From: Bacteroidota bacterium
Lineage (GTDB): Bacteria; Bacteroidota; Bacteroidia; B-17B0; Aurantibacillaceae
Assembly: GCA_018267655.1 (NCBI GenBank)
Contig: JAFDYB010000086.1
Coordinates: 124,001 to 188,000, forward strand
DNA: 64,000 bases
Direction of reading: 5' to 3'
Positions 17,968 through 26,677 of this stretch are shown piece after piece; position 1 is the first letter of the stretch, and every line of letters begins with the position of its first letter. A program made the translations under genes and the position numbers. The notes below the pieces were generated by a model, which saw only the letters and a program-made list of their open reading frames with translations, ran no database searches and was not told where the DNA came from.

Positions 17968-20484
17968 TTAATTTTCTGAGCTTATGATTTTAAATTCAGT
18001 TCTTCTGTTTAATGCACGCTGCTCTTCGGTGTCATTTGGCCCATAGGGTTGATTTTTACCATAACCTTTAGCTACCATTCTGTTTGCAGCAATTCCTTTA
18101 TTTATAAGCATTTGTACCACTACCGATGCCCTATCGTGCGATAGCTTAGTATTAACTTGGTCGTTACCAACGTTGTCTGTATGTCCGGATATTTCAACTT
18201 TTAGTTTAGGATTTTGCAGCATAAGTTCATACACTTTTTGTATTTCTAAATTAGAAGTTTCGGATAGTGTTGACTTTGCTGTTTCAAAAAAGATATTATT
18301 TAGTACTATTTTCTTCCCTTCTTTTAATTTTTGAAGCAGTACTTCTTTTTTTACTTCTTTAAAAGCATTATCAGGATGAATATTAAAATTTTCAGAGTAA
18401 AATAAATATCCTTTTTTACTTACAGTTAAAGCATAATTGTGCCCCGGTGCAAGTATTACAACAAATTTACCGGTTGCCGAATTGGAGATGTAGGCCCCCA
18501 CAGCTTTTGCGCTATCTAAATCATCAATAGTGATAGTTGCTTCAACCGGCTGTTTAGTTTCATCGTCAAGCACATAACCAACTAATGTTGTAAGTTTCGA
18601 TTTCATCTCTTGAGGATAAATAATTTCGTATATATCATCTTTACCGTAACCTCCATCGCGATTAGAAGCAAAATATCCCTTTAATCCTGATGGCGAAAGC
18701 ACAAAGTATTTATCATCTTTTTCGCTGTTTATGGGATAGCCTAAATTTTCAGGAGTAGTAAAGGTTCCATCGTCTTTCATTGTAGTTTTGTAAATGTCAA
18801 CACCGCCAATGCGAGGGCTTAAATTGTTTGAGCTAAAGTACAATGTTTTACCATCTGGGTGTAAATATGGTGAGTACTCATTTCCTGATGTGTTAATAGT
18901 TGACCCTAAATTTTTTGGTTGTAACCATTTATCATCTGCTCCTTTGCGCGCCATCCAAATATCTTCGTCTCCATATCCACCGCTGCGTGATGAGCAAAAT
19001 ACTAATGTTTTACCATCTGCCGAAATAGAAACTTGTGCATCCCATTCTTTAGAATTAATATTAGAGCCTAAGTTTTTTGGCTCTTCCCAAGTGTTACCAT
19101 GCAATACAGCACCGTAAATATCGCAACTACCATATCCGTCAGATTCACCACATCTACCGCATACTACATATTGCCCGTCGCCGGTAAATGACGCTATCCC
19201 ATTATTGTTTTTAGTATTAACCGGCGGCCCAAAGTTTTTTGGACTATTCCATTTACCGGAATCATTTTTGGTGCAATACCATAAATCTTCGTCATATTGC
19301 CCATCGCTACCTAAACCACCGGTGCTGCCTGAGCGCCTTGAGGTAAATAATAACATGGATTCATCGGCAGTAATTGATGGAAAATAATCACCTTCTTTTC
19401 CATTAATATCAGAACCAAGATTATGTACTTGCACATTTACAGGTTTCTTTTTTAACTCTGCACCTGCATTTATTTGTGGTAATGCACTAACGCACTCAGC
19501 TCTCCATTCTTTTAAAACATCTAATTTTATTTTACTGGCAAAATTATCAGAGGTGTAGTCTAACCATTTTATAGCATCGGCATAATTGTTTTTTGACTTT
19601 GCAATTAGGTATAAACCAACAGGAGCCATATAATCTACTTTAGGATCTAATTCAAGTGCTTTATCTAAATACTTTTCAGCACTAGCGTCATCTGTTTCTA
19701 ATTTTAAGTACGAATAACCTAAATTATAAAAAAGCTTAGCATGGTTAGGCTTATAGTCTTTTATTGTAGTAATAGCTTGAGTGTAATTTGCTATTGCGGT
19801 AGCATAGTTTTCAGCTTTAAAAGCTTTATTACCATTTTGAATACTTTGTTTTGCAGCCATTTCTTGATCGTTTAGCAGCGCCGTTGGAAGCTTAGTGTTT
19901 AAAAATGCAGCGTCTGCATCAATAGAATGTTTAATTTGATTTAACGCTTTATAAAATGCTTTATCATGCGCTTTGTTTTGAGCATCATATGATTTGTAAC
20001 CCCAATAACAAGTAATAATTGAAACATGTTTGCCTCTTGCTGTATATGTTTTAATTATGTTTTGATTTGCATCGCGCACATTAACTGACACATCAACCAC
20101 AGCACGACGGTGTCCAACCGGAATACCCAATAAAGCAGGGGCTCTGAATGGCACAGAAGTTGCAAAACAAAATAATGAAATTAAAGGATTACGATTTTTT
20201 TTATAATTAGTAACGTCAAATTCAATAGAACCCATATCATCGCGATTTAAACGCATGGTATCTATACGACTTAATTGATTTATATTTTGATCAACTTCAT
20301 TTTTAAATAGGTAACTTAAATCGTAATAACTACTATTTGTTTTTGGGGTAATAGGATTTAATTTATTTGAAATAGGCGAATGTTTAGGCCAAGTATTAAA
20401 TACATTATAGCTTCGGCAGCTGCACATATATAATGCTATTAATGCAACTAATTTAATTGAGATTGTGTGATAATTGTTTTTCAT
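17968..20484 (-). CDS. PorE-like protein: TPR, WD40-like propeller, CRD and OmpA domains
   Basis: An 838-residue envelope protein. Its N-terminus has a hydrophobic stretch ending in YMCSCRS, which fits a lipoprotein signal. Then come TPR repeats (about 200-330: GNKAFKAENYATAIANYTQA, AKLFYNLGYSYLKLETDDAS), five to six PD40/WD40-like blades (about 355-610: SITADESMLLFTSRRSG, SISADGKTLVFCSSRSGG, YLHPDGKTLYFSSNNLSP), a carboxypeptidase-regulatory-like domain (about 625-700: GYVLDDETKQPVEATITI) and a C-terminal OmpA peptidoglycan-binding domain (about 725-838: EISGHTDNVGNDQVN, LNRRTEFKI). This order equals that of PorE, the type IX secretion component that ties to peptidoglycan. Several paralogues exist in most genomes, so identity as the true PorE is not certain. 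Confidence 0.85.
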   Translation of the reverse strand: MKNNYHTISIKLVALIALYMCSCRSYNVFNTWPKHSPISNKLNPITPKTNSSYYDLSYLFKNEVDQNINQLSRIDTMRLNRDDMGSIEFDVTNYKKNRNPLISLFCFATSVPFRAPALLGIPVGHRRAVVDVSVNVRDANQNIIKTYTARGKHVSIITCYWGYKSYDAQNKAHDKAFYKALNQIKHSIDADAAFLNTKLPTALLNDQEMAAKQSIQNGNKAFKAENYATAIANYTQAITTIKDYKPNHAKLFYNLGYSYLKLETDDASAEKYLDKALELDPKVDYMAPVGLYLIAKSKNNYADAIKWLDYTSDNFASKIKLDVLKEWRAECVSALPQINAGAELKKKPVNVQVHNLGSDINGKEGDYFPSITADESMLLFTSRRSGSTGGLGSDGQYDEDLWYCTKNDSGKWNSPKNFGPPVNTKNNNGIASFTGDGQYVVCGRCGESDGYGSCDIYGAVLHGNTWEEPKNLGSNINSKEWDAQVSISADGKTLVFCSSRSGGYGDEDIWMARKGADDKWLQPKNLGSTINTSGNEYSPYLHPDGKTLYFSSNNLSPRIGGVDIYKTTMKDDGTFTTPENLGYPINSEKDDKYFVLSPSGLKGYFASNRDGGYGKDDIYEIIYPQEMKSKLTTLVGYVLDDETKQPVEATITIDDLDSAKAVGAYISNSATGKFVVILAPGHNYALTVSKKGYLFYSENFNIHPDNAFKEVKKEVLLQKLKEGKKIVLNNIFFETAKSTLSETSNLEIQKVYELMLQNPKLKVEISGHTDNVGNDQVNTKLSHDRASVVVQMLINKGIAANRMVAKGYGKNQPYGPNDTEEQRALNRRTEFKIISSEN

Positions 20485-20543
20485 ATTTTTTCAAAATTAT
20501 TTTTATTTTGGTGCTATTACAATACTCTATTGTGAGTATTTTA

Positions 20544-21326
20544 TTAAGGTAAATTGCCAACGCGTAAGCCAAATGTAAACTGCTGATAGTTAGAAATAAT
20601 AGGGTTTTTAATCATAAAGTTATCTTGAGATAGGGCTTTTAAATGAGTGTATTGCGCAAATAACCAAAAGCGAGCACTTTTGTTAATTGGATATTCAAGT
20701 CTAATGCCTTGGTAGGTCGGGCGCTCTTTGTTACCATTATCATACCATAGCGTTGCAATAGCTCTATAATCAGCAGTTTCAGATGATAAACAATATTCAC
20801 CCCTTAAAAGAAATGGCCTGTTGAAGTTAAATAAGTCCCCACTTATACCTGGCATATCTGTTCCTCCAACGGCGTAATTACTCCATCTTAAATCTGCTCC
20901 GCCTAATGCAGCCCATTTTTCTGTTCTATATCCAACTAACAATAAGTACCCAAAATTTATACATTTCGAAAATTTCGATTCAGTTTCAATTCCGCTTGAC
21001 CAAGCCATTTTTCGTTGCTTACTGCTCATTAATCCTAAATTAATATCAAAATAAAAAGCATCGTGTATTGCCAATTTATTTTCTTTTTTACGAAAGGCTG
21101 AAATTATTTTTACTTCATTTAATAAATGAATGCCATTAGCAATTCTTGCACCACTGTCTTTTTGAATGATACTCCAGTTGGTATATCCTATATTTGCTCT
21201 AAGCACATTTCTAATCCCTTCTCTACTTACATAAATATACTGTTGGGCTACAAATAACTTAAAAAGTAATAAAGGTACCACGAGTAGTATGTTAATTCTT
21301 GAAATTTTTATTTTAAATAAATGCAT
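20544..21326 (-). CDS. Probable outer-membrane protein of unknown family
   Basis: A 260-residue protein with a long signal peptide (INILLVVPLLLFKLFVA, cut before QQYI). The rest has alternating amphipathic strands with many aromatic residues (NIGYTNWSIIQ, INFGYLLLVGYRTEKWAALGG, ARFWLFAQYTHLKAL, QQFTFGLRVG), as expected of a small beta-barrel. It is encoded just upstream of the PorE-like gene (59 bases apart) in the same direction, so it may be its outer-membrane partner, as PorP pairs with PorE; I cannot show it is PorP, and it lacks an aromatic last residue. Confidence 0.7.
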   Translation of the reverse strand: MHLFKIKISRINILLVVPLLLFKLFVAQQYIYVSREGIRNVLRANIGYTNWSIIQKDSGARIANGIHLLNEVKIISAFRKKENKLAIHDAFYFDINLGLMSSKQRKMAWSSGIETESKFSKCINFGYLLLVGYRTEKWAALGGADLRWSNYAVGGTDMPGISGDLFNFNRPFLLRGEYCLSSETADYRAIATLWYDNGNKERPTYQGIRLEYPINKSARFWLFAQYTHLKALSQDNFMIKNPIISNYQQFTFGLRVGNLP

Positions 21327-21465
21327 GTTTTTTTAACCGCAATTTACAATGCATTAAAATTAAACAGCTACCTAAAAAGTAGTATTTTTAATACTGAGGG
21401 AATTTATTGGATTTTAAAAGCTCTTGGGACTATAAAAAACATAAATGTTTTTGTAGTTAGATTAA

Positions 21466-22560
21466 TCAGCGTTTTATTATTTCAAATTCTACACGCCTAT
21501 TTTTTGCTCTTCCTTCATCAGTTGAATTGTCTGCAACGGGCATACTGCTTCCAAAGCCTTTAAAATACATTTTGTTTTGAACACCTTTTTTAATTAGGTA
21601 CTCAAAAACTTCGCGCGCTCTTAATTCACTTATTTTTTGATTTTTAAATTTAAATCCGGTATTGTCGCTATGCCCATTAATTTGAATTTGCATTTCAGGG
21701 TTTTTCATCAAAAATTTAACTAGTTTATTTAATTCAAGATTTGATTCCGGCAACAAATAATATTTTCCGTTTTCAAAAAAAATATTATTTAACTGTACTT
21801 TTTCACCTACTTTAATGTCTTTTTTAACTTGTAGCGTTGAGTCGGGTTGTGGGTCACGATAATTAGGGCCAACAATTTCTACTTCTATTTTTTCTTCTTC
21901 GGTTTTATATTTGGTTAATTTAACATCATCAATAAAATAATATGCTTCTTTATAGCCAATACCTATGCTCATTCGCATCATGTCTTTTTTAATTACCGGA
22001 AAAAAATTTCCTATGGTTAAATACTTTTCGCCACCGTCTGCTTTATAAAATCCTTTTATAGTAAACCATTGAAAGGCTTTGTATAGCCCCTTTTTTTTAT
22101 CGGTTGTATCTAACATATTAGCCTTTACTGCATCTGCTTGTTTAGTGTAACCTGCTTTACTAAACAAAACCCCAAAGGATTTTAAAACAGCGTTGCTCCA
22201 GTAAGCAAGTTTAATTTTCATACTAAACTCATAAGTAGTTCCTCGATGGAGTGGTTCCACCAATTTTACTTGCAAAAACTCTTTATATCTCTTTTGAAAT
22301 CTAAATCCTGCATAACAATAGCCTTCAAAAGCTCCTTTTTGAATAGTTGTATCGTTTGTAAGTGGATTTTGGTAAAAATCAATAGTGCCTATGCCCTGCC
22401 AAGGAATGGCATTTTTGATACTTGATGATTTTTTCCTAAAATTTTCGAAGCTGCCGTTAGGCACTATGTTTTTAGACGTATTTGACGCTGTACTTACGGC
22501 ATTTTGAGCAGATATACTCAAAAAGCATGTTATAAATAGCAGTATTAAGGGTTTTAACAT
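21466..22560 (-). CDS. OmpA-family protein with N-terminal beta-sandwich region
   Basis: A 364-residue exported protein. The signal peptide is LILLFITCFLSISA. The middle (about 30-220) looks like a carbohydrate-binding-like beta-sandwich (VPNGSFENFRKKS, YCYAGFRFQKRYKEFLQVKL, YEFSMKIKLAYW). The C-terminal OmpA domain (about 255-364: NNIFFENGKYYLLPESN, INGHSDNTGFKFKN, GRAKNRRVEFEII) binds peptidoglycan. ATG 22,560 is chosen over ATG 22,587 because a -7 box at 22,585-22,592 would put the transcript start downstream of 22,587. It is divergent from rpsT. It shares the VQLNNIFFE-type entry to the OmpA domain with the PorE-like neighbour. Confidence 0.85.
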   Translation of the reverse strand: MLKPLILLFITCFLSISAQNAVSTASNTSKNIVPNGSFENFRKKSSSIKNAIPWQGIGTIDFYQNPLTNDTTIQKGAFEGYCYAGFRFQKRYKEFLQVKLVEPLHRGTTYEFSMKIKLAYWSNAVLKSFGVLFSKAGYTKQADAVKANMLDTTDKKKGLYKAFQWFTIKGFYKADGGEKYLTIGNFFPVIKKDMMRMSIGIGYKEAYYFIDDVKLTKYKTEEEKIEVEIVGPNYRDPQPDSTLQVKKDIKVGEKVQLNNIFFENGKYYLLPESNLELNKLVKFLMKNPEMQIQINGHSDNTGFKFKNQKISELRAREVFEYLIKKGVQNKMYFKGFGSSMPVADNSTDEGRAKNRRVEFEIIKR

Positions 22561-22584
22561 CGTAAATACTTTAAAATTGAGTAA

Positions 22585-22592
22585 CAAATTTA
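22585..22592 (-). promoter_or_regulatory. -7 box of the OmpA-family gene
   Basis: TAAATTTG on the minus strand matches TAnnTTTG. Its position decides that translation starts at 22,560, not at the upstream ATG. Confidence 0.55.
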
Positions 22593-22618
22593 TATTTTAT
22601 TCGGGATAAAAATTAACA

Positions 22619-22648
22619 TTTGGAAATTTAAAAAAATGAGTATATTTG
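22619..22648 (+). promoter_or_regulatory. Promoter of rpsT
   Basis: TTTG (22,619-22,622), 18 bases, then TATATTTG (22,641-22,648): a textbook Bacteroidota primary-sigma promoter. The ATG follows 28 bases after the -7 box. Confidence 0.8.
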
Positions 22649-22676
22649 CAGACTTAAATTTTTAGAAGAGTTTTAA

Positions 22677-22934
22677 ATGGCAAATCATAAATCAGCAATT
22701 AAGCGCATTCGTTCAAACGATGCTAAGCGTGTAGAAAATCGTTATTATGCAAAATCTACCCGTACGGCTGTTAAAAAATTACGTACAACAACAAAAGAAA
22801 AAGAAGCTAAGGAATTGTTACCAAAAGTTTCGAGTATGATTGATAAGTTAGCTAAAAAAGGAGTCATCCATAAAAATAAGGCTTCTAACCTAAAATCAAA
22901 ATTAACAAAAAAGGTAACTGCTTTAAAGAAGTAG
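22677..22934 (+). CDS. rpsT: 30S ribosomal protein S20
   Basis: S20 binds 16S rRNA early in assembly of the small ribosomal subunit. The 85-residue, highly basic, helical protein begins with the family signature [18 protein letters not shown] and ends in [14 protein letters not shown], with [17 protein letters not shown] in the middle. It has its own strong promoter and a terminator directly behind, so it is a single-gene unit. Confidence 0.97.
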   Translation: MANHKSAIKRIRSNDAKRVENRYYAKSTRTAVKKLRTTTKEKEAKELLPKVSSMIDKLAKKGVIHKNKASNLKSKLTKKVTALKK

Positions 22935-22955
22935 TGTTTTTTATCATATAAATTT

Positions 22956-22989
22956 ACCCGATTAAGAATTGTTTTAATCGGGTTTTTTT
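22956..22989 (+). terminator. Terminator of rpsT
   Basis: A 10-bp stem (22,956-22,965 ACCCGATTAA with 22,974-22,983) followed by seven Ts. It ends three bases before the stop of the convergent ispF gene and may serve both strands. Confidence 0.9.
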
Positions 22990-22992
22990 GTT

Positions 22993-23475
22993 TTATCCTT
23001 TTTTGTAAATCAGTGCAACAGCATAGGCATTCACGCCTTGTTCATTTCCAACATAACCTAATTTTTCGTTAGTTGTTGCTTTTATAGAAATACTGTCTTC
23101 TGATATTTTTAAAATTGGGGCAAGTACTTTTTGCATTTCAATGATGCGTGGGTTAATTTTAGGCGCTTCTATACTTAGTGTAGAGTCGATGTTACCTACT
23201 AGGTAATTATTTTGGTGCAATAAGTTTATGACTTCTGCTAATAGCATTTTACTATCAGCGCCTTGGTATTTTGGATTTGTATTTGGAAAATGATGTCCAA
23301 TATCTCTCAAATTAGCCGCCCCAAGTAAAGCATCGCAAATAGCATGAATTAAAACATCGGCATCGCTGTGTCCCAAGCAGCCTTTGTGATGATTTATTTT
23401 TACTCCGCCAAGCCACAATTCTCGCCCTTCAACCAAAGGGTGTACATCATATCCAAAACCAATTCTAACATTCAT
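22993..23475 (-). CDS. ispF: 2-C-methyl-D-erythritol 2,4-cyclodiphosphate synthase IspF
   Basis: IspF makes the cyclic diphosphate in the MEP route to isoprenoids. The 160-residue trimeric enzyme shows the zinc and substrate motifs GFGYDVHPL (6-14, D10 and H12), GCLGHSDADVLIHAICDALLG (about 32-52), DIGHHFPNTNPKYQGADS (about 57-74), INPRIIEM and SIKATTNEKLGYVGNEQG. The organism therefore uses the MEP pathway. It lies 9 bases downstream of pgk on the same strand, so likely one transcript. Confidence 0.96.
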   Translation of the reverse strand: MNVRIGFGYDVHPLVEGRELWLGGVKINHHKGCLGHSDADVLIHAICDALLGAANLRDIGHHFPNTNPKYQGADSKMLLAEVINLLHQNNYLVGNIDSTLSIEAPKINPRIIEMQKVLAPILKISEDSISIKATTNEKLGYVGNEQGVNAYAVALIYKKG

Positions 23476-23484
23476 GGTAAAAAT

Positions 23485-24675
23485 TTATTTAAGTGCTTCT
23501 ACGCCAGGCAAACTCCCATTTTCAATATACTCAAGCAAAGCGCCACCGCCTGTGCTCACGTAACTAACTTGCTGCGTTAAATTAAATTTATTAATTGCCG
23601 CAACACTATCGCCGCCGCCAATTAAAGAAAATGCGCCCTCTTTTGTTGATTGAGCAATAGCTAAAGCTATTTGCTTAGTTCCTTCTTCAAATTTACTCAT
23701 TTCAAAAACGCCCATCGGTCCATTCCATAAAATTGTTTTTGAGTTTTTAATTACTTCTGAAAATTGTTCAATACTTTTTTGGCCAATATCTAAGCCCATC
23801 CACCCATTGGGTATGGCATTGGTATCGCAATTTTTTGAGTTAGCATCGTTCGAAAAATTATCGGCAATAACGGCATCGCTTGGCAAATGAATTTTTACAT
23901 TTTTTTGTTTCGCTTTTTCAAGTAAATTTTTTGCAGTTTCTAATCGCTCGTCTTCGCAAAGTGATTTACCTATGTTTCCGCCCAATGCTTTGGCAAATGT
24001 AAATGCCATTCCACCGCCAATAATGATATGGTTTGCAGTACTTAATAACTGCTCAATAATTAAAATTTTATCGCTTACTTTTGCGCCACCAATAATTGCT
24101 GTAAATGGTTTTTGGGAATTTGTAAGTACTTTGTTTATGCTTTCAACTTCGCTTGCCATTAGTAAGCCCATGCAACGATTTTGTTTGCTATAATTAGTAG
24201 CAATAACGGCAGTGCTCGCGTGTGAGCGATGTGCTGTTCCAAAAGCATCATTCACGTATACATCGCCGTGTTTGCTAAGCTTTTCGGCAAATAATTTATC
24301 GCCTTTTTCTTCTTCTTTGTAAAAACGGAGATTTTCAAGCAACAGTACTTCGCCTTTTTTTAAATTAGCAGATAATCGAAAACTTTCTTCGCTAATGCAA
24401 TCACCGGCAAATAAAATTTTAATACCAAGTTGTTTCGAGAGTTCGTTAACAATATGTTTTAGCGAAAATTTTTCTTCAAAACCGCCTTTTGGTCGCCCAA
24501 GGTGGCTCATTAGAACAAGCGACCCGCCATCATTTATTATTTTTTTAAGCGTTGGAATAGCTGCAGTAATGCGGGTGTTATCGCTTACTTGTAGTTGTTC
24601 ATTTAAAGGAACATTAAAATCAACGCGAACCAAAGCGCGCTTATCGGAAAAATTAATAGAGTTAACTGTTTGCAT
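23485..24675 (-). CDS. pgk: Phosphoglycerate kinase
   Basis: Pgk transfers phosphate from 1,3-bisphosphoglycerate to ADP in glycolysis. The 396-residue protein has KRALVRVDFNVPLN at the N-terminus, SHLGRPKGG (about 58-66), LLENLRFYKEEEKGD, VNDAFGTAHRSHAST, GGAKVSDK (about 198) and the C-terminal GGGDSVAAI and STGGGALLEY nucleotide motifs. It precedes ispF with a 9-base gap. Confidence 0.97.
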   Translation of the reverse strand: MQTVNSINFSDKRALVRVDFNVPLNEQLQVSDNTRITAAIPTLKKIINDGGSLVLMSHLGRPKGGFEEKFSLKHIVNELSKQLGIKILFAGDCISEESFRLSANLKKGEVLLLENLRFYKEEEKGDKLFAEKLSKHGDVYVNDAFGTAHRSHASTAVIATNYSKQNRCMGLLMASEVESINKVLTNSQKPFTAIIGGAKVSDKILIIEQLLSTANHIIIGGGMAFTFAKALGGNIGKSLCEDERLETAKNLLEKAKQKNVKIHLPSDAVIADNFSNDANSKNCDTNAIPNGWMGLDIGQKSIEQFSEVIKNSKTILWNGPMGVFEMSKFEEGTKQIALAIAQSTKEGAFSLIGGGDSVAAINKFNLTQQVSYVSTGGGALLEYIENGSLPGVEALK

Positions 24676-24746
24676 GTAAATAAATTCAAAAATAATTAAA
24701 AATTATACCAAATGAAGTTTATAAAAGTGAAAAGTTTGACTTGTTA

Positions 24747-25682
24747 TTAAAACTTACTGCGTAATCTGGCGCGTTTACGCTTTTGTTTTATGATATAACC
24801 AACGGTTACTTCGAGGCTTAAATACGAATCGTAGTTTGAAGGGTCGCCACGCTGGGCGCCTGTACCATTTGCATTTGGCAGTGTTGCTCCGGGTATTAAG
24901 CCTAAACTTGGGTCTGCAAAATGAACTGCTGTTGGTCCATATGCAGCCATAAGTTTTGCTTTATCATAATAGGTTCCAGAAACATCGTCTATATAATCGG
25001 TGAATGTTTTTCTCCACGAAAATTCAACTCCAATAGTCCACTGTTTGTTTATAATGTACTTATAATATAAACCTATAGGAATGCAAACCTGATAATTTGA
25101 ATAATTTGAAGGGCCACCTGGTAAGCCTTCTCCCTCAGTATGCAGTGGTTTTAAGGCAGTTCCTGACAATGAATACGGGTTAAAATAAAAGAAACCAACG
25201 CCTACAAATCCAAATAAGGACCAATTATTATTTTTCATTCTTCTGTTAAATGTTCTTTTAATTCCATATCTATTTCCTACTTTATTTGATAAAAAGCCAA
25301 ATTCTAACCTTCCGCTTAATTCAAATATGTTTGTTTTAAAGTTAAGATTTCGGTTTTGCCTATAAGGTTCGCTCGTTTGAGCATCATTACCCCTTAATAT
25401 CAACCAATTAAATTTACCCGACACATTAAACCATCTTTTTACTTTATATAAATAGCCTACTCCAAACGCTGTTCGTGTTTGGGTTAAGTTTAAATCAATA
25501 GGGCTATAATGAGTTCCTATTCGATCTCGCCCTCCCAAATCACCTAAAAAACCCGATGCACCGGTTGAGATAAAAACCTCTTGTCGATACTTTTTCCATT
25601 CACCGGGTCTTACAAAGTTTTGAGAATAACCCAGCGTGCTTATAATAAATAAAATATAGAAAATAGTATTCTTAAAACTCAT
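24747..25682 (-). CDS. DUF6089 / PorG-like outer-membrane beta-barrel protein
   Basis: A 311-residue barrel protein with signal peptide (TIFYILFIISTLGYS, before QNFVRPG). The family is suggested by FISTGASGFLGDLGGRDRIG (about 37-56), LTQTRTAFGVGYLYKVKRWFN, SGRLEFGF, WSLFGFVGVGFFYFNPYS and a C-terminal YLSLEVTVGYIIKQKRKRA. DUF6089 proteins include PorG of the type IX secretion system. ATG at 25,682 is used because two in-frame upstream codons precede a better signal peptide there. Basic C-terminal tail KRKRARLRSKF is unusual for a barrel. It is a single gene between pgk and hemF. Confidence 0.75.
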   Translation of the reverse strand: MSFKNTIFYILFIISTLGYSQNFVRPGEWKKYRQEVFISTGASGFLGDLGGRDRIGTHYSPIDLNLTQTRTAFGVGYLYKVKRWFNVSGKFNWLILRGNDAQTSEPYRQNRNLNFKTNIFELSGRLEFGFLSNKVGNRYGIKRTFNRRMKNNNWSLFGFVGVGFFYFNPYSLSGTALKPLHTEGEGLPGGPSNYSNYQVCIPIGLYYKYIINKQWTIGVEFSWRKTFTDYIDDVSGTYYDKAKLMAAYGPTAVHFADPSLGLIPGATLPNANGTGAQRGDPSNYDSYLSLEVTVGYIIKQKRKRARLRSKF

Positions 25683-25759
25683 AATTACAACTAGCAATAA
25701 TACAAAAAAAATTGTTCTTAATCTTGTTTTTTTAAATCATTTGTTAGCATTAAAATAAA

Positions 25760-26677
25760 TTATAGCCAATTTATCCCTTTTTTTAATAAAGAAAGCGTAT
25801 GAAACTCTTCAGAAGCTGCTTTTGGCTGAAAATTATATTGCCAGGAAGCATTGGATGGTAAGCTCATGAGTATTGACTCTACTCTGCCATTAGTTTCCAG
25901 CCCAAACTTAGTGCCTTTATCGTAAATTAAATTAAATTCTACATAACGGCCGCGCCTTAACAATTGCCACTGTTTTTGAGCCTCAGTATAATGTTTTTGC
26001 TTGTTTCTTTGTATTAATTCAACATAAATTGGTGCAAATGCCGAGCCTATATCTTTCCAAAAATTTAAATTTTGGCTAAATGTCATGGTTTCATCTGAAG
26101 TAAGCCTATCAAAAAATATTCCTCCAATGCCTCTTGTTTCACTCCTATGTTTAATAAAAAAATAATCGTCTGCCCAGTTTTTAAATTTTTGATAGTAATT
26201 TAAATTATGTTTATCGCATACTTTTTTTAATTCGGTATGAAAAAAAGAGGCGTCTTTTGTATTTATGTAATGTGGAGTTAAATCAATGCCACCCCCTAGC
26301 CATTTAGTGCCATTACTCATTTCAAAATAACGCACATTCATGTGAATTATAGGAACCATTGGGCTTTTAGGATGAATTACAATTGATATGCCGGTGGCGT
26401 AAAACTCAGTGTCAGATGTTTCTGCCCCTATAATAGTATGTTGTTTTTCAGTTTTTAAAAAGTCAGGAGTTTTCCCGTAAACAGCACTATATAAAACACC
26501 TCCTTTTTCTATTACATTACCATTGCTGATAATATTTGTTTTTCCTCCCCCCCCCTCATCTCTTTCCCACTCTTCGCTAATGAATTTAGATAGTTCATCG
26601 GCATTTTCAAGAGCATTGCAAATTTGCGATTGTAATTTTTTAAGCCACTCAGAGATTGTGAACTTGTTTACTTCCAT
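25760..26677 (-). CDS. hemF: Oxygen-dependent coproporphyrinogen III oxidase HemF
   Basis: HemF uses O2 to decarboxylate coproporphyrinogen III to protoporphyrinogen IX in heme synthesis. The 305-residue protein has the glycine-rich EWERDEGGGGKTNII (about 36-50), the active-site stretch HMNVRYFEMSNGTKWLGGGI (about 112-131), HRSETRGIGGIFFDRL and RGRYVEFNLIYDKGTKFGLE near the end. Its glycine motif is encoded by a run of nine Gs, rare in this AT-rich DNA. Its start overlaps the stop of the LysM gene by 10 bases. Confidence 0.96.
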   Translation of the reverse strand: MEVNKFTISEWLKKLQSQICNALENADELSKFISEEWERDEGGGGKTNIISNGNVIEKGGVLYSAVYGKTPDFLKTEKQHTIIGAETSDTEFYATGISIVIHPKSPMVPIIHMNVRYFEMSNGTKWLGGGIDLTPHYINTKDASFFHTELKKVCDKHNLNYYQKFKNWADDYFFIKHRSETRGIGGIFFDRLTSDETMTFSQNLNFWKDIGSAFAPIYVELIQRNKQKHYTEAQKQWQLLRRGRYVEFNLIYDKGTKFGLETNGRVESILMSLPSNASWQYNFQPKAASEEFHTLSLLKKGINWL

